A stretch of DNA of 64,000 nucleotides from positions 28,696 to 92,695 of IMG/VR virus record IMGVR_UViG_3300020125_000159, one strand, 5' to 3'. Position 1 is the stretch's first letter. Every line of letters begins with the position of its first letter. Under the pieces are notes generated by a model. It had not been told where the DNA came from and made no database searches. It saw only the letters and a list, made by a program, of their open reading frames with translations. The position numbers and the translations under genes were made by a program. Origin of the DNA: a virus. Shown in pieces: positions 57,280 through 63,860 of this stretch.

Positions 57280-57330
57280 GCGCGCCTGAGCGATAGCGAA
57301 GGCGCCGAAGGGGGGTAGGGAGGGGGGCGA
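57280..57330. other. GC-rich palindromes and G-tract at start of gene-free region
   Basis: AGGCGCGCCT is a perfect palindrome; GGCGCC follows; then AAGGGGGGTAGGGAGGGGGG could form a quadruplex. This marks an abrupt change from the AT-rich gene region and could act as a terminator or boundary. Confidence 0.4.
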
Positions 57331-57364
57331 CTTAACGTTTTAATAAATCTTTATATATAATGTA

Positions 57365-57413
57365 TAGACCTTGGATGGGTATCAATCGCTTTACCGTTGA
57401 GCTACGTGCTCCC
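57365..57413 (-). pseudogene. 5' part of a tRNA-like gene, truncated before the T arm
   Basis: On the minus strand the segment reads as an acceptor strand, then TAGCTCAACGGTAAAGC (a good D arm), then an imperfect anticodon arm around ACCC and AGGTC like a variable region. No T arm or 3' acceptor strand follows. The anticodon loop lacks U33. It looks like a tRNA fragment, possibly a trace of integration or capture. Confidence 0.35.
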
Positions 57414-57430
57414 TCTTTTTTCTCTCAAAG

Positions 57431-57442
57431 TATACGTTTATA
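57431..57442 (-). promoter_or_regulatory. TATA-like box upstream of tRNA-like fragment
   Basis: TATAAACGTATA (minus strand) is centred about 25 nt before the tRNA-like 5' end, the normal archaeal spacing. Confidence 0.35.
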
Positions 57443-57674
57443 CTAGGTACTCCCGCATTCGGTAAGGGGTAAGAAAAACGCATCTCTACCTACCTTCTGT
57501 CAAGGCAAGGGGAATAGGTCAGTCTCCTCTACCCCGACTTACTACCAATTTTTTGTAATATTTTTGGACACCCGAGTTTGTACATACTATGCTGGTGGAA
57601 AAGTGGCACCTTCCCGCCGCGATCAAAAAACAAAAAAGTTTCAATCGAAAATTCTCGCACAGTACTCGCCGACC

Positions 57675-58095
57675 GACCGACCGACCGACCCTCCTTCCCT
57701 CCTTGCCTTGACCCTCCTTGCCTGCCTGCCCGCCTGGCCTAGCCCAAGCCAAGGCCTAGCCTAGCCTAGCCCAATCGAGCCTGTCTATCTATCTATCTAT
57801 CTATCATTATAATAGATAGTAGGTGGGTAGGGGGGTGGTAGAGGGAGGGGTAGGGTGGTAGTGGTAGGGGGTGAGGGGGTAGGGTGGTTAGCCTGCCTGC
57901 CTATACAGACGGATGGACTGACGGCTTGCTTATGCGTCGCCCACACACACACTCACTCACTCACTCACTCACTCACCCTCCTCTGCTTATGTATGCACAG
58001 ACAGACACACGCATAGACGCACGCACACACTCAGTCCTAAGGGCACAGTCCTCTGAACACGCATGCACGCACGCACGCATGCACGCATAGCCTAT
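57675..58095. repeat. Mosaic of short tandem repeats (mainly 4-bp period)
   Basis: The plus strand runs through blocks of CGAC, CCTT, TGCC, CTAGC, TATC, then G-rich GGTAG-like sequence, then TGCC, CA, TCAC, ACGC and ATGC repeats. Each block has a few to six units and gives way to the next. No gene with a start, domain or codon bias is present. This density of microsatellites is unusual for a prokaryotic virus. Confidence 0.75.
57820..57888 (+). other. G-rich tract with quadruplex potential
   Basis: At least eight runs of three to six G occur on the plus strand within 70 bp. A C-rich block (57685-57770) lies on the same strand just upstream across a TATC array, so the two could also pair into a long imperfect hairpin. 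Confidence 0.5.
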
Positions 58096-58136
58096 GAGAG
58101 ACGAGACGACGACCGATTGACGACGACGATTCTATC

Positions 58137-58182
58137 TAATATAATATATACAATATATTGTGTATGTATATATACACATAAT
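58137..58182. other. AT-rich palindromic tract, possible unwinding element
   Basis: ACAATATATTGT (58150-58161) and TGTATATATACA (58165-58176) are perfect 12-bp palindromes within an almost pure AT stretch. It could be a replication unwinding site or a protein-binding site. Confidence 0.4.
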
Positions 58183-58225
58183 AGGCGTATGCGTACACAT
58201 ACCACCCCCCTAACATATAATTAGG

Positions 58226-58285
58226 ATACGCACACCAGGCCAGCATACGCACACCAAAGGGAGGGGGGACACCAGGCATACGCAC
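58226..58285. repeat. Iteron-like repeats ATACGCACACCA
   Basis: Two perfect 12-bp copies lie at 58226 and 58245 (19 bp apart), with a shorter copy ATACGCAC at 58278. The spacing matches the second repeat pair downstream. Confidence 0.5.
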
Positions 58286-58331
58286 TCCCAAGGACGCATG
58301 GACACTGACTGGAGGGAGAGGACATAGAAAG

Positions 58332-58366
58332 CTACTCCCCTTGGCATAGGCTACTCCCCTTGGCAT
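58332..58366. repeat. Tandem direct repeat CTACTCCCCTTGGCAT, 19-bp period
   Basis: Two perfect 16-bp copies lie at 58332 and 58351. Same 19-bp step as the ATACGCACACCA repeats. Candidate terminase or initiator binding sites. Confidence 0.55.
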
Positions 58367-58452
58367 GAGGCGTCCGCCCCGACCCTTACACATCTGCTGC
58401 AAGTCGCCTTCGCAACATATTTAAGACTATCTAACTTAGAAGTAGCTGGCCG

Positions 58453-58510
58453 ATGTGAGGCAGGATATACGTCTAGTCAGCGCCCATAAGACCTCACATT
58501 GACTAGGCGT
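58453..58510. other. Interleaved inverted repeats (pseudoknot or switch)
   Basis: ATGTGAGG (58453) pairs with CCTCACAT (58492), and ACGTCTAGTCA (58469) pairs with TGACTAGGCGT (58500) with one G-T pair. The arms interleave, so as RNA they would form either a pseudoknot or two competing hairpins; as DNA they are two overlapping dyads. GACTAGGCG recurs near 58612. Confidence 0.5.
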
Positions 58511-58638
58511 GGTGAGTACCGCTTTATATATCTTAATGGCTTCTGAACGTCGTTAATACATTATACACGTTTCAGGGGAATGGTGTTCAATATGTTACAC
58601 ACCACACATAAGACTAGGCGCAGGCAGATGACCTCTAG

Positions 58639-58647
58639 TATATAAAT
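58639..58647 (+). promoter_or_regulatory. TATA box upstream of terminase operon
   Basis: TATATAAAT is a good archaeal TATA box. Transcription would begin near 58665-58672, leaving a leader of about 120 nt before the TTG at 58792. Confidence 0.45.
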
Positions 58648-58791
58648 GGAGGGGGAGGGCTATACTCACGGACAGACAGGGGGCCGTTAGTTCTGCAGGC
58701 TTGCACGCTAAATTGGGCGACATAGGTTTTTTAGGGTATATGCGTGCTGCATACTGGTGCATTTGATAATAACGGTATTGGATGGTAACCA

Positions 58792-59265
58792 TTGTCATTA
58801 GATAGACACCCAGTACGCACACAGATTCAGATAGAAGATGAGATGGATGAGATATTCAGATTACAGGTAGCGGGACATACACCTAAGCAGATACAAAAGA
58901 TACGTAACCTGCCTGAGCGTACATATTTTGATTATAACCAAAGACTACAATCCCGTATAGTAGAATCCATGACTGCCAAGCGTACCGAAGAGATACTAGT
59001 TCAGAAGGAATTATGCGCCGAACGCCTAAATAAGGCCATGATGGGTGAGGAAGAACTAGCCACTAAGGAAAACATATCGCCACGCACCAAGATGGACGCA
59101 TGGTATCGCTACGCTGAGATAGTCATGGCCAAGTTCAAACTCGAGGCTGAGACTACTAACTGGCTCGTAGCATATCGCAACCTACAACTTGAAGAACCTA
59201 TTAACCTCACACCCGACCCCGCCACGACGCGCTCGGCTGACGCCTCGCGCGACAAAGAAGAATGA
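58792..59265 (+). CDS. Small terminase subunit-like protein, 157 aa
   Basis: TTG start, the first possible start after an in-frame TAA. The N-terminal half has a helix-turn-helix-like region (DEIFRLQVAGHTPKQIQKIR) followed by a long helical oligomerisation region. Position directly before the large terminase gene supports the call. It would bind the packaging site, probably in the repeat region upstream. Confidence 0.65.
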   Translation: MSLDRHPVRTQIQIEDEMDEIFRLQVAGHTPKQIQKIRNLPERTYFDYNQRLQSRIVESMTAKRTEEILVQKELCAERLNKAMMGEEELATKENISPRTKMDAWYRYAEIVMAKFKLEAETTNWLVAYRNLQLEEPINLTPDPATTRSADASRDKEE

Positions 59266-59351
59266 CTGACAATGATTGGTACAAAAACAACTGCATGTGC
59301 TTCTCGTGTTGGGATAGCCGACAACGTAGAGGTATAAAGGGTGCTCATTAA
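59262..59351 (+). CDS. Cys-containing microprotein between terminase genes, 29 aa
   Basis: The ATG overlaps the TerS stop (ATGA) and the stop overlaps the TerL start (TAATG). CMCFSCWDS gives three Cys in a basic chain. Both overlaps support translation. Confidence 0.45.
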   Translation: MTDNDWYKNNCMCFSCWDSRQRRGIKGAH

Positions 59352-60844
59352 TGCCTTTTGATTTCAGCAAACCAATGTTTTTTGGCCCTACCGATATGCC
59401 AGGTAAAGGTAAGAAGAGTGGTGCATTCAATTCAGGCTTAGGCAATCTTAGCCTTGCCGTTGACCCTGCCCTTAAGTTTAAGAATATACCTTTTGATTGT
59501 GGGCAATTCCCTGGTAATGGTGTGTGCTGTTTTAACTCTATAATTGGTTATCCACAGAAGAATGGACAATCATTACCCATATTTGATTATGAAAAAGATA
59601 TAGTAAATGATTTAGATAGTGGCGTGAAATATCTAGCGATTAAAAAAGCTAGAGGTATTGGCATTACTGAACTCTTTCTTAGGTATATGGCTTGGCTTGC
59701 CCTCTCAAAGAATGATCTATACAAACATACCAAGTTTTTTATTGTATGTGGCCCTGGTGAATCGACTGCAGTTGATCTTATCAAACGTATAAAGTTAATA
59801 CTTTCTCCACTAGGTGTCATAGAGGATACAGAGCAAACAGTCGCTAGATTTGTAAACGTAGAAGTTGTTGCAAAGCCTGGCTCTCACGTTGCCACACTAA
59901 GAGGCTATACCAATATAAAATTCATACTTATAGATGAAGCGAGTTTTTGGACAGGTGAAGGGCAAAGTAATGAGATTCGCCCCGTCGTAGAGGGTTATAT
60001 AGCCAAGACTCATCCTATCATTGCGATGGTAAGTACTCCGCATGTCCCCTCGACGATGTTCGAGAAAGTAATGGAGGAAAAAGATTCGCTATACAAACGC
60101 TACTTCTTGCCCTATACTATCGCTTTAAATAAAATATACAGCGAGAGGGAGATAGAGCTTGCCCGACTCAGTCCTCATTTTGAACGTGAAATGAATTTAA
60201 AATATGGAATTGGTGTAGGCAATATATTTCAGGATAGAGACGTAGATGCAATCGTATTAAGCGAAGAAGAAGAACGCGAATACACACCAGACAAGTTGTT
60301 AGAGGTCTCCATTGGTTGTGACCCTGGCTTTGGTTCGTCTAATTCGTCTTATTGTGTGGTTGCCAAAGTTTCTAATACTAACAAGCTTATTGTGTTAGAA
60401 GCCGAACAGTTCAAGCATGCATCATTTCGTCAGTTTAGTAACCTAATCTTTGACAAGTTTCATGAGGTTCGTGCCCAGAAAATCTTTATAGATGCGTCGG
60501 CGCGTGATGTGGTAGACGATCTCAAGCTTGGTTTTAGGGAAGATACCAACTACATGTATGTTAAAAAACTTGCGAATCATGATTACCCATTTAACAGAGA
60601 AGCATGGATGCAGAGAATGACGGTTGTCCCGATAAGCTTTTCTGAATACAACGACAAGATGTTACACGAATTAATGGGATTGGTTAGCCGCAGAGATATA
60701 CGCATACCTAAAAGATTAGACCAATTGATATTAGATTTTAGAATGGCCAGAGAGAAGGCTGGCAAATTAGATAAAACTGGGGTAAATACTTTCGATTTAT
60801 TGGACGCATGCCGCCTCGCCTGTCTCATGTGGCAATGGCAATAA
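59351..60844 (+). CDS. Large terminase subunit, 497 aa
   Basis: The ATPase half has a degenerate Walker A (IKKARGIGITE), Walker B FILIDEASFW and a downstream coupling motif (MVSTP). The nuclease half has SIGCDPGFGSS and KIFIDASARD with acidic residues for two metal ions, and a final FDLLDACRLA. Length is normal. It cuts and packages DNA into the prohead at the portal. Confidence 0.9.
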   Translation: MPFDFSKPMFFGPTDMPGKGKKSGAFNSGLGNLSLAVDPALKFKNIPFDCGQFPGNGVCCFNSIIGYPQKNGQSLPIFDYEKDIVNDLDSGVKYLAIKKARGIGITELFLRYMAWLALSKNDLYKHTKFFIVCGPGESTAVDLIKRIKLILSPLGVIEDTEQTVARFVNVEVVAKPGSHVATLRGYTNIKFILIDEASFWTGEGQSNEIRPVVEGYIAKTHPIIAMVSTPHVPSTMFEKVMEEKDSLYKRYFLPYTIALNKIYSEREIELARLSPHFEREMNLKYGIGVGNIFQDRDVDAIVLSEEEEREYTPDKLLEVSIGCDPGFGSSNSSYCVVAKVSNTNKLIVLEAEQFKHASFRQFSNLIFDKFHEVRAQKIFIDASARDVVDDLKLGFREDTNYMYVKKLANHDYPFNREAWMQRMTVVPISFSEYNDKMLHELMGLVSRRDIRIPKRLDQLILDFRMAREKAGKLDKTGVNTFDLLDACRLACLMWQWQ

Positions 60845-60878
60845 ACTACATATATTCTCCTTACCTAAATCTGAGGTA

Positions 60879-61052
60879 TTGCAACTCTGTATTTCCACTA
60901 ACAAAAACCTATGCTTAATAAAAGACGAACACACCTACACATTGGCAGTATATGATGCCGAGTCAGAGAGGATTATTATATGGGATATACACCAACACAA
61001 GCAGTTGACAGAGTTTATGGACCAGATGTTTGATGAGAAATGCCCACAATAA
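60879..61052 (+). CDS. Small unknown protein, 57 aa
   Basis: TTG start soon after the terminase. Alpha/beta sequence (EHTYTLAVYDAESERIIIW) with two N-terminal Cys. The stop overlaps the next start region. Confidence 0.45.
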   Translation: MQLCISTNKNLCLIKDEHTYTLAVYDAESERIIIWDIHQHKQLTEFMDQMFDEKCPQ

Positions 61053-61207
61053 GAGTATCTGGATATACTAAGAGTTTATTGGATGGTATAATGCAAGAAC
61101 ATCAGCCTTATCCTAGAACAGCAGATATCAAGACATATGATGATGTTATTGGATATATTTGCACGTATTATATATTAGAGACTGACCGCAAGAGTGGTGA
61201 TGATTGA
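61040..61207 (+). CDS. Small unknown protein, 55 aa
   Basis: The start overlaps the previous gene. The pattern TIRVSGYTKSLLDGIM followed by a helix ending YILETDRK resembles a short ribbon-helix-helix but is not certain. An antisense frame overlaps its end. Confidence 0.45.
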   Translation: MPTIRVSGYTKSLLDGIMQEHQPYPRTADIKTYDDVIGYICTYYILETDRKSGDD

Positions 61208-61311
61208 CTCGAAAGATATAAGACACTTTCTCGTTTAACATTTTGTTTAACTACTTTCCATTCTTTTCCAGTCCAAATCTCTTCTGTGAATCTTGTTAGG
61301 CGTTCAGTCAT
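61168..61311 (-). CDS. Possible small protein antisense to 61040 gene, 47 aa
   Basis: A good start context follows the inverted repeat at 61311, and the first half has a regular pattern (RFTEEIWTGKEWKVVKQ). The 3' end overlaps the convergent gene by 40 nt. Confidence 0.35.
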   Translation of the reverse strand: MTERLTRFTEEIWTGKEWKVVKQNVKRESVLYLSSQSSPLLRSVSNI

Positions 61312-61329
61312 TACCTACATTATAGGTAA
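61311..61329. promoter_or_regulatory. Operator-like inverted repeat TTACCTA-5-TAGGTAA
   Basis: Perfect 7-bp arms with a 5-bp spacer lie at the start of the minus-strand small gene. The same half sites appear at other accessory promoters and upstream of the methyltransferase. Confidence 0.5.
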
Positions 61330-61418
61330 ACTAGGCGTCTTATAAAGGCATTTATACGTTACCTAAATTAGTGTTTAATGACTTGCTGGGGACTCGAAAC
61401 ACCTCTTCTGTCGTGCTT

Positions 61419-63695
61419 CTAGAGTTGGATGGGTTGTTTAATGTTAACTAATCTAGCTTGGGCGATTGCAGCGTACTCGGACGATATTTCTATTCCAATT
61501 CCTTTTCTATTCAGCATGTCGGCAGCTATCATTGTCGTTCCCGAACCACAGAATGGATCTAGAATTGTATCGCCTTCTCTACTGCCTAGCATTATGAGAT
61601 ATGAACACAACTTGATAGGCTTTATTGTTGGATGACTGTTAAATCTTGGCGTTTCTCCTCTCTGGAATGGATTATCAATTGGTGTTTGCCGTCCATCATT
61701 TACTTTCTTTGGTTCAAAATATGAATCGATTAGGCCCATGTTCCGCTCACGTTTCGAAGGCTTAGGTGTGATGATAAAAGGGAATGTTGTTTCGAACCAC
61801 TTATCAAGCGAGAAAAATCTGCTGAAATCATTACCTAATATAGAATCAGATATACAAACATTCGCAGGAAAGCGGCCTTTTTGATCTGGTGAGAATTTGA
61901 ATAATATATCTGATTTCTTAAGAACAGTAGGCTTTCTATCACCTTGCTGTACTTTTAATTGATTCCACGTATGTAGACCGCTTTGTTCACTTTCTGAATA
62001 TCCTGAACTAATCGCATCGTCTTCATTCTGATAGGGAATCCTACAATCATCAAGCCATGTAATGCCTTTACGATTCGCTAATGCTTGGTCAACATAGGAT
62101 TTCTCGCTGAGTGGTCGCATACATACCAAGCAGATTTCTAGAGCTGGTTTAAACTGAGCTCCGCAGTACGCGCCGTCTAGGGCTTTGGCCTGTTCGGTTG
62201 CCGATACTGTTAATCTATGATCTTCTCTGCGTCCTATTTTATACCACGTTGAGCCGCTTCTTTCTTTTCCGTCTGGTGCTTTATACCTTCCAATGATTTC
62301 TCTCTCTGCTTCTTCTCTTTCTATCAATTCGTCAAAGCGGTTATCTAGACCGAACAATGTCTTTAATTTCTTATAAATTTCTAACGATGGTAATAAGAAT
62401 CGGTGATTCAATTTATCGCCTAAGAGATCAGAAGCGAAATTGCCGCCTTTAATGGAATATCCTAAATATTCATTTATGTCCTTAAATGTCAATCCTTTTT
62501 CGGCGCGTTTCTGATTGATATATTCTCTAAATTCAGGATTGTATGTTTTACCGTTTCTTTTGTCGGCAAGCTTTGAGATTGAAGCAGCTTTTGGGAACCC
62601 TGAATTTCCTGTCAGAAATATCTTACCATTTCGGCGCGCCACAAAACAACCCGTCGAAACAGTAGGACAGAATACTAAGCCTTCATAATATTCTCTGCTA
62701 ACAGTGGCCAGAGTGGTTTTATAAGATTTGGGAAATGTTCGTATTTCTTGTGATGTTGGTTGCTCGCAAATAACATAAGATTGTTGAGATTGTTGTTGGT
62801 TGGATCGTGATCCATATGATGAACCACTTCCATTCTTAATAATGGCCTGCCTATCGCCATGGCTACTAATATTCTGTGTTCCATTACATAACCATCCTTC
62901 CTTGCCATGGATTTGTACTCCATGGGGCAGCGAATGTATTTTACGCCAACATAATTTCCCTTTGTTTTGAAATATGTTACGCCACCTTTCCAAGCACGAT
63001 TCTTTTCGCCCATCATTGCTTCTCGTTGTCTCTGTTTCTGTGCTTCGGACATTTTGTGAATATGTTTGCCGCTTGCTAGAAGACCTTTCCAGATATTTAC
63101 CTTCTGTCTGCAACTTGCCGAACAATATATTCCCATGGCTCCTCTGCCCTTTCTTCTTGTCATAGAACGAAACATTAGAAATGGATTCTTGCAATGTTGG
63201 CAAAGCCCCCAAATAAGGCACACTGATCTTTTGTTCGAGTGTTTCTGCGAATTGGAATAATATTCTTCCTTCTGATTCAACAAGGCAACGGTGGTTTCTG
63301 GTGACGATTTGATCTGTGTAATCTGATTTAATTCGGTAAACGGTATCTTTGATTTGATTATATTCTTCCCATTTGGTCGGACTTTCAAAATGATATTCGT
63401 CATTGCTTATAGAATATACAAGTATCTCCTTACCTTTAAATGCTATGGTGTTACGGTAGCGTTCCCACCCATCTTTGGTAAACACTTCTGTATCTTCTGA
63501 CAAACAAGCATACGTCCAATAAATAGAAGAAAATCCTGTTTCAAATCCTGCATCTTGAAGATTGACAATCATTCTCGACAACACGTCCTGACGTGGGGAG
63601 GACATGATAAAGGCGAATGCACCTGGCTTTAGGACTCGTAAACACTCTTTCCATGTCGAAGTAGGAATAACAACTTTATCCCAGTTTTTATTCAT
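61419..63695 (-). CDS. Beta-class DNA methyltransferase interrupted by an intein, 758 aa precursor
   Basis: The extein has RVLKPGAFAFIM near the N-terminus, IYWTYA-SGFPKA at the intein site, a central recognition region, and a C-terminal AdoMet motif DPFCGSGTTMIAADML. Order (catalytic then AdoMet motif) is of the beta class, N6-adenine or N4-cytosine type. Motif IV (DPPY) lies upstream in another frame (see 63696-63834), so the true start or reading frame is disturbed. Intein excision would leave about 457 residues. Likely protects viral DNA or regulates. Confidence 0.8.
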   Translation of the reverse strand: MNKNWDKVVIPTSTWKECLRVLKPGAFAFIMSSPRQDVLSRMIVNLQDAGFETGFSSIYWTYACLSEDTEVFTKDGWERYRNTIAFKGKEILVYSISNDEYHFESPTKWEEYNQIKDTVYRIKSDYTDQIVTRNHRCLVESEGRILFQFAETLEQKISVPYLGALPTLQESISNVSFYDKKKGQRSHGNILFGKLQTEGKYLERSSSKRQTYSQNVRSTETETTRSNDGRKESCLERWRNIFQNKGKLCWRKIHSLPHGVQIHGKEGWLCNGTQNISSHGDRQAIIKNGSGSSYGSRSNQQQSQQSYVICEQPTSQEIRTFPKSYKTTLATVSREYYEGLVFCPTVSTGCFVARRNGKIFLTGNSGFPKAASISKLADKRNGKTYNPEFREYINQKRAEKGLTFKDINEYLGYSIKGGNFASDLLGDKLNHRFLLPSLEIYKKLKTLFGLDNRFDELIEREEAEREIIGRYKAPDGKERSGSTWYKIGRREDHRLTVSATEQAKALDGAYCGAQFKPALEICLVCMRPLSEKSYVDQALANRKGITWLDDCRIPYQNEDDAISSGYSESEQSGLHTWNQLKVQQGDRKPTVLKKSDILFKFSPDQKGRFPANVCISDSILGNDFSRFFSLDKWFETTFPFIITPKPSKRERNMGLIDSYFEPKKVNDGRQTPIDNPFQRGETPRFNSHPTIKPIKLCSYLIMLGSREGDTILDPFCGSGTTMIAADMLNRKGIGIEISSEYAAIAQARLVNIKQPIQL
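62604..63506 (-). other. Intein, 301 codons, in methyltransferase
   Basis: It begins with Cys (CLSEDTEVFTKDGW, block A), has TRNHRCLV (block B, His72), and ends with VARRNGKIFLTGN (blocks F/G) before Ser+1. Penultimate Gly replaces the common His, known in functional inteins. The splicing parts are residues 1 to about 115 and about 270 to 301. The middle is low-complexity in this frame because it overlaps an HNH gene in the +1 frame. Confidence 0.85.
62675..63403 (-). CDS. HNH homing endonuclease nested out of frame in the intein, up to 242 aa
   Basis: In the +1 frame relative to the intein lies a zinc-ribbon (CQHCKNPF, CSASCRQK), a linker and the HNH core VVHHMDHDPTNNNLNNLMLF. An ATG at 63403 opens the frame, but recognisable sequence begins near a GTG at 63223, which is a plausible start. 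The gene ends inside the intein. It would cut an intein-free methyltransferase allele. Both frames are open for about 180 codons. Confidence 0.8.
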   Translation of the reverse strand: MTNIILKVRPNGKNIIKSKIPFTELNQITQIKSSPETTVALLNQKEEYYSNSQKHSNKRSVCLIWGLCQHCKNPFLMFRSMTRRKGRGAMGIYCSASCRQKVNIWKGLLASGKHIHKMSEAQKQRQREAMMGEKNRAWKGGVTYFKTKGNYVGVKYIRCPMEYKSMARKDGYVMEHRILVAMAIGRPLLRMEVVHHMDHDPTNNNLNNLMLFASNQHHKKYEHFPNLIKPLWPLLAENIMKA

Positions 63696-63834
63696 GAAGG
63701 AATAGCCGTACGCGGTAAGGTGGATCAGTCACCATGCAATCTATACTATCGTTTGGCAGTGGTATATGATTTGCATCACCGTGAATGATTCCACCTATTC
63801 CCCCATCACCTCCATATTTAATACGTTAATTCAT
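63696..63834 (-). pseudogene. Out-of-frame N-terminal piece of the methyltransferase
   Basis: The frame encodes IIHGDANHIPLP and MVTDPPY (motif IV). Removing 7 nt (63708-63714, where GTA is duplicated around CGCG) joins DPPY directly to GYSFMNKNWDK of the main frame. An in-frame stop also follows the only ATG (63834) after two codons. The gene may be broken, or the sequence may contain errors. Confidence 0.5.
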
Positions 63835-63840
63835 AAGTTT

Positions 63841-63860
63841 ACCTAATATAAAAATAAATC
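63841..63860 (-). promoter_or_regulatory. TATA box with TTAGGTAA half site, methyltransferase promoter
   Basis: On the minus strand TTTTTATATTAGGTAAAC lies just upstream of the ATG at 63834, combining a TATA-like box and one arm of the recurring inverted repeat. Confidence 0.4.

Noticed and set aside
57519-58402. Several 60-90 codon frames inside the simple-repeat region
   Set aside because: Their peptides mirror microsatellite translation (Thr-His-Ser and Cys-Leu-Pro runs), lack plausible starts and have no domain pattern.
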